A DNA stretch of 33,467 bases from a virus, in IMG/VR virus record IMGVR_UViG_3300030106_005376, positions 1 through 33,467 of that record. One strand, given 5' to 3'. Within the stretch, counting starts at the first letter, position 1, and each line of letters begins with the position of its first letter. The translations under genes were made by a program, and so were the position numbers. The notes beneath the pieces are model-generated. The model made no database searches. It was given only the letters and a program-made list of their open reading frames with translations, and was not told the DNA's origin. Positions 7,521 to 15,038 of this stretch are shown piece by piece.

Positions 7521-7992
7521 AAAACAACCATATTCTTGGAATAGAGTTAAGCCTGGTGATATTATTTCATTTAGATATAAATCAGTAAGAAAGGGTACAA
7601 CTCGTACACATTCTGTTTTAGTTTTAAATCCAAAATTAAATGTAAAATTAAAAGATGGATTTGTAACAAAACATTTAGTTGGTGTTAAATTAGAAGAATC
7701 TAATAGGATGTCACTAACACTTGATAAAAGAGAAGTTTCCTTATTAGAAAGGATAGGTAATTTTAGACAAATAGATGTTAAAAACAATTTGTATAAATTA
7801 ATTATAGATAGAAGATATATTGTTAATGATATTTTAGGTGTTAAAAAAACAGCATATGACATTTTAGCAAAAAGTTTTAAAATTGCAAAACAATATAGAA
7901 CTTATGATTTTTTAGAAGCTGCCAAAAGTGCAGTTTTTTTAGAACCCATAAGAGTGTTTACAGATATAGAAACTGAACCTGATGAAGATTAG
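7510..7992 (+). CDS. Conserved phage hypothetical protein with SH3-like N-terminus
   Basis: A 160-residue protein. It starts within the end of the previous gene (ATG at 7510, 11 bp overlap). The N-terminal half, VKPGDIISFRYKSVRKGTTR followed by THSVLVLNPK, looks like a small beta-barrel. The second half is helical and rich in Lys, Leu and aromatic residues (DILAKSFKIAKQYRTYDFLE). I do not recognise a named family. It stays coupled to the GT2 gene that follows, also by an 11 bp overlap. Confidence 0.55.
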   Translation: MANRKQPYSWNRVKPGDIISFRYKSVRKGTTRTHSVLVLNPKLNVKLKDGFVTKHLVGVKLEESNRMSLTLDKREVSLLERIGNFRQIDVKNNLYKLIIDRRYIVNDILGVKKTAYDILAKSFKIAKQYRTYDFLEAAKSAVFLEPIRVFTDIETEPDED

Positions 7993-8602
7993 TTATAGCA
8001 TATTAACTCATAATGAAGACGACTCACTACAAAAGTTACTTGAGTTTTTAGTTTCTCACAAAGATGATGAAGACGAGATAGTAATTCTTGATGATTTTTC
8101 AGACAATCCAAAGACAATAGAAATATTAGATGTGATGACATCGATGTATGAAATGACTTTTGAACAAAGACATTTATTAAAAGATTACGCAGGACAAAAA
8201 AATTATTTAAAAAATATGTGTAAAGGAGATTATATTTTTAATCTTGATGCAGACGAGTTACCACATAAACAATTAATAAAAAACATTAAACCAATATTAG
8301 AATCTAATCCAACAATAGATTTATATTGGGTGCCAAGGGTAAATACGGTTGATGGTATCACACAAGAACATATTAATAAATGGGGTTGGAGAGTTGATGA
8401 TAATGGTTGGGTAAACTTTCCTGATTATCAAGGTAGGATTTGGAGAAATCGTCCAAACATATTATGGAAGAATAAAGTGCATGAAGTGTTAATAGGTTAT
8501 CAGGAACATACTTATTTACCGGCTGAAGAACAATTCTCATTCTATCATCCAAAAACAATAGATAGACAAGAAAAACAAAATAAGTTTTATGATACAATTT
8601 AG
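7982..8602 (+). CDS. Glycosyltransferase family 2-like protein
   Basis: A 206-residue GT-A protein. It begins KISYSILTHNEDDSLQKLL, then EIVILDDFSDNPKTIEIL, the usual first half of GT2 enzymes. D89-A-D91-E in YIFNLDADELP is the DxD metal/nucleotide-sugar site. The C-terminus, FYHPKTIDRQEKQNKFYDTI, resembles the HxKT..RQ..QN ending of short GT2 proteins of the WaaE/KdtX type involved in LPS core glycosylation. It is shorter than typical 250-residue members. Its donor is unknown; an LPS-core-like acceptor is a reasonable guess. Confidence 0.75.
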   Translation: MKISYSILTHNEDDSLQKLLEFLVSHKDDEDEIVILDDFSDNPKTIEILDVMTSMYEMTFEQRHLLKDYAGQKNYLKNMCKGDYIFNLDADELPHKQLIKNIKPILESNPTIDLYWVPRVNTVDGITQEHINKWGWRVDDNGWVNFPDYQGRIWRNRPNILWKNKVHEVLIGYQEHTYLPAEEQFSFYHPKTIDRQEKQNKFYDTI

Positions 8603-9983
8603 TTTAGACGAAATTGACGTATCAAAATTTCAATCAATAAAAAGTAGAGAGAAATGGTATGATTATCAGGACCATTCTCGTTGGATATTTTATGATAAAA
8701 AAAATAAATTATATTATAAATTATGGAATGATACATACGTTAGAAAAAATACAATTATTGAAGCGTTTGAATCAGGTTTTTATGATGAACAATTGTTACC
8801 TGCTTTAAAAGGTATTATTGTTTGGGAGGGTGTATGTCGTGGTTATGTAATGGAAGAATGTGAAAATTATGGTATAATGGACGTAAATTTTTTTGATGAC
8901 ATTAAAACCAGAACACAAAATTGTAATATGTTTGCTTATGATTTATGTCCAAATCATATTTTTAAATATAAGGGAAAAACAACTATTATAGATTTAGAAG
9001 GTGTTTATAACTTAAATGAATATGAAACTAAAACAAAAGAACATTACTCATTAGGCATACCAGGTAGATTTGTCGAATATCAACCTTATGAAAAATATAT
9101 CAATAAATTAAATTATAAACCATTATCTGAAGAACAATTTTTAAGTATGCCTTTACAAAAAGGTAAAGGTGGTAAGGAAATAATATTAAATGATTATACT
9201 TTAAAAACAGTGAAAGATGTGATTGATTTTTACTCTGATAAGAATAATGTTAAATATATAGAGTCAAAATTAAAACCAAGTAATTGGCAATATTTTAATT
9301 GTATGATGGCTGAATTTAGACATAATGTTAAAGACCATCATGAAATGGGTTGGGAAAATATGACTAAAGAGTATTATGAGTCTTTGTCAATGATGAGTGA
9401 TAATGAGATAGAGACATTTTTAAGAAATAGTCCAGCACCATTTGATGTATGTTTTATAAAACACGGATTTCATAGAGCTGTATCTATGATAGGAAGAATG
9501 ATAAAAGGAAAACCATATATACCATTTTATGTAAAAAAGAATGTTGTTAATCCAATAAATAACATAAACTATTTAGATAAAATAAAAGATTGGCCAAAAG
9601 AAGAGTACACGATTGTACAAAGTGGTATTTTAGCTTTGATGGGTATTAGAAAAAATAGTGACTTAGATGTTGTTATCTCTTCTAAATTAAAAAATGAAAT
9701 TAAAGAAATCCCATCAGGTGTTGAGGTTATGTCTAATAGAGCTAAGTTTAAAGTATTTGGTTGTAAAGATGATGATGACTTAATTTATAATTATAGTATT
9801 AACATAGATGGATATAATTTTGCTGAACCAAGATTTTACTTTAGTAGAATTTGGCCTGATAGAGAAAGTAAAATTCAAGACCAAAAAATGATACTAAATT
9901 TTAGAGTTAGAGGCTCTCATAATGTAAATCAATTTTCTAAAATATCTAATGAAAAATGGGGATTTGAACTTTTACCAAAATAA
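8589..9983 (+). CDS. Two-domain protein: kinase-like N-terminus and nucleotidyltransferase-like C-terminus
   Basis: A 464-residue protein. Residues 30-140 have the layout of an atypical protein/sugar kinase: K44 in YYKLW, a hinge at YVMEEC (residues 86-91), a catalytic-loop-like YDLCPNHIF (117-125) and a DFG-like IIDLEGVY (133-140). Residues 284-315 contain PFDVCFIKHGFHRAVSMIGR, a segment I cannot name. Residues 348-363, LALMGIRKNSDLDVVIS, look like the G-x...DxD of a nucleotidyltransferase or LicD-like fold. A role in phosphorylating or decorating a glycan is plausible but unproven. The ATG lies 14 bp inside the previous gene. A promoter-containing gap follows its stop. Confidence 0.55.
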   Translation: MIQFSLDEIDVSKFQSIKSREKWYDYQDHSRWIFYDKKNKLYYKLWNDTYVRKNTIIEAFESGFYDEQLLPALKGIIVWEGVCRGYVMEECENYGIMDVNFFDDIKTRTQNCNMFAYDLCPNHIFKYKGKTTIIDLEGVYNLNEYETKTKEHYSLGIPGRFVEYQPYEKYINKLNYKPLSEEQFLSMPLQKGKGGKEIILNDYTLKTVKDVIDFYSDKNNVKYIESKLKPSNWQYFNCMMAEFRHNVKDHHEMGWENMTKEYYESLSMMSDNEIETFLRNSPAPFDVCFIKHGFHRAVSMIGRMIKGKPYIPFYVKKNVVNPINNINYLDKIKDWPKEEYTIVQSGILALMGIRKNSDLDVVISSKLKNEIKEIPSGVEVMSNRAKFKVFGCKDDDDLIYNYSINIDGYNFAEPRFYFSRIWPDRESKIQDQKMILNFRVRGSHNVNQFSKISNEKWGFELLPK

Positions 9984-9986
9984 AGC

Positions 9987-10015
9987 TTGTTTTAAATTAA
10001 AATATTTCGTATATT
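9987..10015 (+). promoter_or_regulatory. Sigma70-like promoter upstream of the second sugar operon
   Basis: TTGTTT at 9987-9992 and TATATT at 10010-10015 are 17 bp apart. The surrounding bases AAAGCTTG and GTATATTAA recur in the same order upstream of 30205, which supports a common promoter type. A TTAGGAG ribosome binding site follows at 10028-10034. Confidence 0.5.
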
Positions 10016-10041
10016 AAAATTAACTAATTAGGAGTTTTAAA

Positions 10042-10815
10042 TTGAAAGAACTTAAAGACACAATAACAATATTTCAAAACTTTGCATGTACAAAAAAAGA
10101 AAGACTTGATTTTGTTACGAATAATGTACCAAAATTGGCTGAAGTTTGGGGTGATTATAATCATCACATAAACTACAATCACACACAATACTTTGAACAA
10201 TATCATAAACTTTACAAAGACAATTATCCTAATTTAGTTATGTATAATGATTTAACAAAAGATTGGGTTTTAATTGCTTTGTCTATGTTACAAGAGATTA
10301 ATACACCTTACATATTAAATTATGCTGAGGATTTTGAGTGTAATATGACAAAGCAAGAATGGGAAAATTTTGCAAATGAAGCTATATTTGAAAAACAAAT
10401 AAAGTTTGTAAATCTTACAAAAATTAGAAAATATACAAGAGAGGTGTTTCCTGGTTATGAGGATGGTAAATACGGATATTATTATAAAGCTGAAGATTCA
10501 CCACCAACACGAATATCAGGTACAGGTATTTTTGAAAAAGAATGGTACGTACAAATTTTAACAGATTTTGTTGAAAACAGAGATAGTTATTTAGATAAAA
10601 TACCATATGGTTATTTAGAATTACCAAATTGTCTTGAAGGTTATCTTGATTATGAAAGAGGTATACGAAAACATGGTGATATGCAATGTGGCATACCTAA
10701 AAAAGATATTTTTGTTCATTGGGACGCTGTAACACAACAGGCTGAATATGTAAACAAACAAACTGGTGTTCCAAAAGGTAACGCTAGAGACCATAATGAT
10801 TATTGGGCGAGGTAA
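10042..10815 (+). CDS. Putative GT-A glycosyltransferase
   Basis: A 257-residue protein starting at TTG 10042, chosen because GGAG at 10031-10034 is correctly spaced and no ATG lies nearby in frame. The N-terminal third, DTITIFQNFACTKKERLDF, and YILNYAEDFECNMTKQEW near residues 93-110 recall the strand-helix pattern of GT-A enzymes, with an acidic pair (ED) where DxD is expected. No recognised family signature is complete, so this rests partly on its place inside a glycosylation cluster. It is the first gene after the promoter at 9987-10015. Confidence 0.45.
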   Translation: MKELKDTITIFQNFACTKKERLDFVTNNVPKLAEVWGDYNHHINYNHTQYFEQYHKLYKDNYPNLVMYNDLTKDWVLIALSMLQEINTPYILNYAEDFECNMTKQEWENFANEAIFEKQIKFVNLTKIRKYTREVFPGYEDGKYGYYYKAEDSPPTRISGTGIFEKEWYVQILTDFVENRDSYLDKIPYGYLELPNCLEGYLDYERGIRKHGDMQCGIPKKDIFVHWDAVTQQAEYVNKQTGVPKGNARDHNDYWAR

Positions 10816-10817
10816 AA

Positions 10818-11294
10818 ATGATAGATGGATTAGAAATATTTAAACCAGATAGATGGGAAGATTTTAGGGGGGATATTTACACGACTTGGAACAGTGAAAA
10901 ATATCCAAAATTAAATTGGAGATTAGATAAGTTTTCACATTCAAGAAAAAATACATTGAGAGGTTTACATGGTGATTTTTCAACTTGGAAACTTATTAAT
11001 TGTGTTTATGGTAAATTTTATTTAGTGGTAGCGGATAATCGTAAGGATTCACCAACATATAAAGAATGGCAGTGGTTTATATTATCGGCTGAAAATAGAG
11101 AACAAGTATTAGTTCCACCTGGTTGTGGCAATGCTCATTTTGTTTTATCAGACGATTGTACATTTCATTATAAATTGGCTTTTGATGGTGATTATGTTGA
11201 CATAGACGGCCAATTTGTAATTAAATGGAATGATAAGGATTGGAACTTTGAATGGCCACATAAAAATCCGATATTATTTGGGAGAGATAATTAA
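10818..11294 (+). CDS. RmlC-like dTDP-4-keto-sugar 3,5-epimerase
   Basis: A 158-residue protein; ATG at 10818 follows GCGAGG two bases after the upstream stop. RmlC features are present in order: DRWEDFRGDI (residues 11-20), LRGLHGDFSTWKLI with catalytic His51, VVADNRKDSPTY (70-81), LVPPGCGNAHFVL (98-110), and HYKL with Tyr118. RmlC-type cupins epimerise 4-keto-6-deoxy sugars at C3 and/or C5. It is shorter than RmlC (about 180 residues) and may belong to the single-site epimerase subfamily. Its neighbours are ThDP enzyme subunits and SDRs that could make and consume keto sugars. Confidence 0.8.
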   Translation: MIDGLEIFKPDRWEDFRGDIYTTWNSEKYPKLNWRLDKFSHSRKNTLRGLHGDFSTWKLINCVYGKFYLVVADNRKDSPTYKEWQWFILSAENREQVLVPPGCGNAHFVLSDDCTFHYKLAFDGDYVDIDGQFVIKWNDKDWNFEWPHKNPILFGRDN

Positions 11295-11905
11295 TGAAAA
11301 AAGTAAGAGATATAAATATAACGGTAGATGATTTAAAATCATTTGAAGAAGAGGTAAAAGTAACGTATGAAGCGGGTGGTATAAAAGCTCCAGTGCACTT
11401 AGCAGGTGGTAATGAACAAAATTTGATTGATATATTTCAATATGTTCATAAAGATGATTGGGTGTTTGCTAGTTGGAGAAATCATTATCACGCATTGTTA
11501 CACGGAATCCCAAGAAATACATTGATGGATTTAGTTGTTCGTGGTAAAAGTATGAGCGTATATTCAAAAGAACCAAAACTTTATACATCTTCAATAGTTG
11601 GTGGTATTATTCCAATAGCTTTAGGAACTGCAAAAGCCCAAAAAGAAAGTGGTAGTGATAGAAAGACTTGGTGTTTTATTGGTGATATGACATTTGAAAG
11701 TGGTATTTTTTATGAAGCTTACAAATATGCTAAGAACTTTAATTTACCACTACAATTTGTAGTTGAAGATAATAATATGAGTACGAACACACCAACGGAT
11801 GAAACTTGGGGTGGGGTTAAAAGAAATGTACCTGATGATGTGATTTATTATAAGTATGAGAGAGAGTTTCCTCATCATGGTACTGGTAATTGGGTTCTAT
11901 TTTAA
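11294..11905 (+). CDS. Minimal ThDP-dependent E1-alpha-like subunit
   Basis: A 203-residue protein resembling the ThDP-binding part of pyruvate/acetoin dehydrogenase E1-alpha. Visible features are WRNHYHALLHGIPRNTLMDL (61-80), IVGGIIPIALGTA (101-113), and the ThDP motif from G130-D131 to N160-N161 (GD, 28 residues, NN). Typical E1-alpha proteins have 320-370 residues, so about 130 residues at the C-terminus are absent. The ending, PHHGTGNWVLF, looks natural rather than frameshifted. The partner beta subunit is encoded 9 bp downstream; no E2/E3 genes are seen. It probably generates an activated aldehyde or acyl unit for carboligation rather than for acyl-CoA synthesis, which is inference. Confidence 0.8.
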   Translation: MKKVRDINITVDDLKSFEEEVKVTYEAGGIKAPVHLAGGNEQNLIDIFQYVHKDDWVFASWRNHYHALLHGIPRNTLMDLVVRGKSMSVYSKEPKLYTSSIVGGIIPIALGTAKAQKESGSDRKTWCFIGDMTFESGIFYEAYKYAKNFNLPLQFVVEDNNMSTNTPTDETWGGVKRNVPDDVIYYKYEREFPHHGTGNWVLF

Positions 11906-11914
11906 GGGGATAAA

Positions 11915-12445
11915 ATGAAATATAAAGATGAATTAATAAGGTCGATGGAGTGGTTATCAGAAAAAGATAACACTATTTTTCTTGGACAATCAGTATCATA
12001 TAGTGGTAATGCTATATTTAATACTTTAAAAACTTTACCAGAGGAAAAAAGGATAGAACTTCCTGTGTTTGAAGAAATTCAAATGGGTATGTCGACTGGT
12101 TTAGCACTTGAGGGTTACGTTCCAATTAGTTGTTATCCAAGATTTGATTTTATGATGAGAGCTATGGATTCTCTTGTTAACCATTTAGATAAATTTAAAG
12201 TAATGACAGAAAATAATTGGAAACCAAAAGTAATATTAAGAACATCGATTGGGTCTACAAACCCATTAAATGGGGGAGTTCAACATACACAAGATTACAC
12301 TAAACAATTTAAAGAAATGTTAACTGAAGTTGAAGTTGTTATGTTAGATAAAACTGAAGATATATTCACAGAGTTTAAAAAAGCGTACAATAGAGATGGT
12401 TCAACATTGTTAGTAGAACATGGGGATTTTTATAATGATAAATAA
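11915..12445 (+). CDS. Minimal ThDP-dependent E1-beta-like subunit (pyrimidine-binding domain)
   Basis: A 176-residue protein with an AGGGGAT ribosome binding site. RIELPVFEEIQMGMSTGLAL (residues 46-65) aligns with the P-I-S-E-x-G segment of E1-beta, keeping the glutamate (E53) that activates the thiamine aminopyrimidine. YPRFDFMMRAMDSLVNHLDK (74-93) matches the following helix. The C-terminal transketolase domain of about 140 residues found in normal E1-beta is absent, and the protein ends soon after LLVEHGDFY. Together with the short alpha subunit it makes a complete ThDP site of about half the normal size. It overlaps the next gene by 11 bp. Confidence 0.78.
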   Translation: MKYKDELIRSMEWLSEKDNTIFLGQSVSYSGNAIFNTLKTLPEEKRIELPVFEEIQMGMSTGLALEGYVPISCYPRFDFMMRAMDSLVNHLDKFKVMTENNWKPKVILRTSIGSTNPLNGGVQHTQDYTKQFKEMLTEVEVVMLDKTEDIFTEFKKAYNRDGSTLLVEHGDFYNDK

Positions 12446-13319
12446 AAATGTTTTAGTTACTGGTGGTAATGGTATGATTGGTAAAAGATTAGTTGAATTA
12501 CTTGAACATAAAGGTGCTAATGTATACATAGCAGATTTACCAAACGATTTAAGAGATAGAAAAACTTGTAAAGAAGTTTGTGAAGGTATGAATTATATTT
12601 TTCACTTAGCGGGTATTAAAGGTTCACCACAAAGAACTATGGAACAACCAGCTAGTTTTAGTGTTCCTATGATTCAGTTCAATGCAAATATGATTGAGGC
12701 AGCCTACAACGCAGGTGTGGAGTGGTTTTTATACACAAGTTCAGTTGGTGTTTATCATCCCGCTGAAGTATTTAAAGAGGATGATGTATGGAAAACATTT
12801 CCATCTGAACACGATTGGGAAGCTGGTTGGGCTAAAAGAATTGGTGAAATGAATGTTCAAGCTTATATGAAAGAACATAATTGGAATAAATGTTCAATAG
12901 TTAGACCAGCTAATGTTTATGGTATAGATGATGATTTTGGTAAATGGTCTATGGTTATTCCATCACTAATTAAGAAAGCTGTAGAGAATGATAAACTTGA
13001 AGTGTGGGGTGATGGTTCACCAATTAGAGATTTGATATATGCTGAAGATGTAGCTCAAGGAATGATTCATATGGTTGAAAACAAAGTTACAGAACCAGTT
13101 AATTTAGCTAGTGGTACAGGTGTAACTATCAAAGAGATAGCAGAGATAATTTCTGAATACTTTGGAAAAGAAATTGTATGGGATACGGATAAACCGATGG
13201 GTGATATGAAACGAATTATGGACACCACACGAGCTGAAAGTTATGGGTTTAAAGCTCAAACAACATTAAAGGAAGGGATTGAAAAAACAATTGAATGGTA
13301 CTTGGAAAAAAACAAATAA
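12435..13319 (+). CDS. Extended SDR NDP-sugar epimerase/dehydratase-like protein (atypical active site)
   Basis: A 294-residue protein; ATG at 12435 follows GGGGA, overlapping the upstream gene by 11 bp. The NAD(P)-binding GGNGMIG motif is at residues 10-16, IFHLAG follows, then SSVGVY with the catalytic Ser/Thr region, and RPANVYG. The YxxxK motif is altered: in WEAGWAKR the Lys is K134 but the position four residues before it is Ala130. WGDGSPIRDLIYAEDVAQGM is the usual substrate-domain block. It may be an epimerase or reductase using another general acid, or it may be non-catalytic. The paralogue at 14097 shows a similar change. Confidence 0.75.
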   Translation: MINKNVLVTGGNGMIGKRLVELLEHKGANVYIADLPNDLRDRKTCKEVCEGMNYIFHLAGIKGSPQRTMEQPASFSVPMIQFNANMIEAAYNAGVEWFLYTSSVGVYHPAEVFKEDDVWKTFPSEHDWEAGWAKRIGEMNVQAYMKEHNWNKCSIVRPANVYGIDDDFGKWSMVIPSLIKKAVENDKLEVWGDGSPIRDLIYAEDVAQGMIHMVENKVTEPVNLASGTGVTIKEIAEIISEYFGKEIVWDTDKPMGDMKRIMDTTRAESYGFKAQTTLKEGIEKTIEWYLEKNK

Positions 13320-14100
13320 GATATATGATTTGTGTGATGGAGATTACACATATTTAAAATCTAATTGGAATGAAAAATTTAGACTTGAGATATTAAGACT
13401 TCTCAGGCAAAAAAAAGTAATCACAAAAAACTTTTCAAACTTAGAGAATATCCACAAAAACGTATTAGATACAAAGTTATTGAACTATGATTTTAATTCT
13501 GGTGTTAATGGGATTACGAAAGAATTATATGACGTTGATGATTCTTTTATGGACGTCTATTATTCCTTTATAAAGTATTTATATGAATCATTAAATTTTA
13601 ATTTTTATTTTCAAGCGACACCAACGATAAGAGTTCATTGTCCTAAAGCTAAAAATGAACATCATTATCCGAGATACCATAATGATGTTTTTTATGGTCA
13701 TCCACCAGAGGAGTTAAATGTGTGGTTTTCACTAACTCAAAATAAAAATTCAGGTTTTAACGTGATTGATTTTGATAAAAGTAAACAATGGTTTAATGAA
13801 TGTAATAATGATGTTAGTGGATTCATAGATAAAGCTATTGGTGATGTAGAGTTTAATAAAAAAGGTGATGACTTATCATTTGAAGTAGATTCAGATATAA
13901 ACAATGTCTTTATTTTTAATTCTTTATGTATCCATACTAACAAACCGAGATTAAGTGATTCAAGAGTTTCAATAGATGTTAGAATAAATCCAGTAGATGA
14001 TTTTGTTGATGGTTACATTGGAGTTGGAAGAATGAAAGCTGAATTTAAACCAGATGGAAAATTTGGTTATTATAAAAAATCGATAGAGGAGATGTTATGA
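13279..14100 (+). CDS. Fe(II)/2-oxoglutarate dioxygenase-like protein
   Basis: A 273-residue ORF. It opens at a TTG inside the previous gene; TTGs at 13291 or about 13330 are also possible, since the GGAAGGG at 13271 is too close to the first. RYHNDVFYGH supplies H134 and D136, and CIHTNKPRLSDSRVSIDVR supplies H219 and Arg231, the HxD...H plus 2OG-binding Arg set of the double-stranded beta-helix oxygenases. PTIRVHCPKA before it and NVWFSLTQ after it fit the beta strands of StrG-like or related sugar-cluster oxygenases. It may hydroxylate or oxidise a sugar intermediate; the substrate is unknown. The stop overlaps the next ATG. Confidence 0.6.
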   Translation: MKKQLNGTWKKTNKIYDLCDGDYTYLKSNWNEKFRLEILRLLRQKKVITKNFSNLENIHKNVLDTKLLNYDFNSGVNGITKELYDVDDSFMDVYYSFIKYLYESLNFNFYFQATPTIRVHCPKAKNEHHYPRYHNDVFYGHPPEELNVWFSLTQNKNSGFNVIDFDKSKQWFNECNNDVSGFIDKAIGDVEFNKKGDDLSFEVDSDINNVFIFNSLCIHTNKPRLSDSRVSIDVRINPVDDFVDGYIGVGRMKAEFKPDGKFGYYKKSIEEML

Positions 14101-15038
14101 GGGTATTAGTCACTGGAGCTAGTGGTTTAATTGGTTCTAATTTAGTTGAGTCTTTACAAAAAGATGGACATGATGTTAGGGGCACTTATAGAACAAATAT
14201 AGAAAATATATCTGATGGAGTTGAATGGATAAAGGGTGATTTGTTAGATTTTAATTTTTGTAGAGAGATTACAAAGGATATTGACATTGTTTTTCATTGT
14301 GCAGCTAATACATCAGGTGCACATGTAATGTCTTCCACACCATTAGTACATGTCACACCAAACATAGTAATGAACTCACAATTAATGGAAGCCTCTTATG
14401 AAGCAAAAGTAAAAAAGTTTATATTTATGAGTAGTAGTGTAGTATATCCGTACACAGCTGAAAAACCTAATCACGAAGATGAATTTATTTTTGGTGATAT
14501 ATATGAAAAGTATTTTGCAGTGGGTTGGATGAAAAGATATACGGAAAAATTATGTGAAATGTACTCGAAAGTTTTAAGTCCATCAATGCAATGTATTGTT
14601 TTGAGACCAGCTAATATATATGGTGCGAATGATAAGTTTGACGATAGGTCACATGTCTTACCAGCTACAATTATGAAAGTTGTTAATAAACAAAATCCAA
14701 TTGAAGTTTGGGGCGATGGTAAAGATATAAGAGACTTCATACATATAGATGATTTTGTAAGAGCTTGTATGATTGTAATGAACAAAGTTGATAGTTACGA
14801 TATTTTTAACATTGGCTCTGGTGTAGGGAAGTCTGTTGATGACATCTTGTTTACTTGTATGGAACTTGAGGGATATGACACAGATGTTACTTATAATTCT
14901 GATAAACCATCTATGATTCCAATTAGACTTTTAGATGTTTCAAAGGCTAAAGATAAACTTGGGTTTGAAACTGAAATATCCCTAAAGGAGGGATTGGAAA
15001 AAACAATTAAATGGTATAAAGAAAATTATGACAAATAA
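14097..15038 (+). CDS. Extended SDR NDP-sugar epimerase/dehydratase-like protein (atypical active site)
   Basis: A 313-residue protein with GAGGAG just upstream. TGASGLIGSNLVESL binds NAD(P). VFHCAANTSG, FMSSSVVYP and VLRPANIYGANDKF are typical of extended SDRs, as is the WGDGKDIRDFIHIDDFVRA block. In AVGWMKRY the Lys is K146 but the residue four before it is Val142, not Tyr, as in the paralogue at 12435. The two proteins also share the C-terminal LKEGxEKTIxWY. It is followed directly by another Fe(II)/2OG oxygenase gene with an 11 bp overlap. Confidence 0.76.
   Translation: MRVLVTGASGLIGSNLVESLQKDGHDVRGTYRTNIENISDGVEWIKGDLLDFNFCREITKDIDIVFHCAANTSGAHVMSSTPLVHVTPNIVMNSQLMEASYEAKVKKFIFMSSSVVYPYTAEKPNHEDEFIFGDIYEKYFAVGWMKRYTEKLCEMYSKVLSPSMQCIVLRPANIYGANDKFDDRSHVLPATIMKVVNKQNPIEVWGDGKDIRDFIHIDDFVRACMIVMNKVDSYDIFNIGSGVGKSVDDILFTCMELEGYDTDVTYNSDKPSMIPIRLLDVSKAKDKLGFETEISLKEGLEKTIKWYKENYDK

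Noticed and set aside
7494-7862. 122-residue ORF on the - strand
   Set aside because: It lies entirely opposite a coupled + strand gene, has low-complexity Leu/Phe/Ile-rich sequence, no ribosome binding site and no recognisable family; it is a shadow of AT-rich coding DNA.
9984-10041. Rho-independent terminator after the kinase-like gene (TTTTAAATTAAAA)
   Set aside because: The palindrome is purely A/T, too weak as an RNA hairpin, and has no U-tract in the right place; a promoter explains this gap better.
11294-12445. Possible frameshift or truncation of normal-length E1-alpha and E1-beta genes
   Set aside because: Both ORFs end cleanly, the beta gene has its own good ribosome binding site, and translation in other frames past 11905 or 12445 gives no continuation of the family. 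A natural minimal form is more likely.
14471-14785. 104-residue ORF on the - strand
   Set aside because: It is antisense to the clearly coding SDR at 14097, and its composition (Ser/Ile/Leu-rich) is what the reverse strand of that gene would give.
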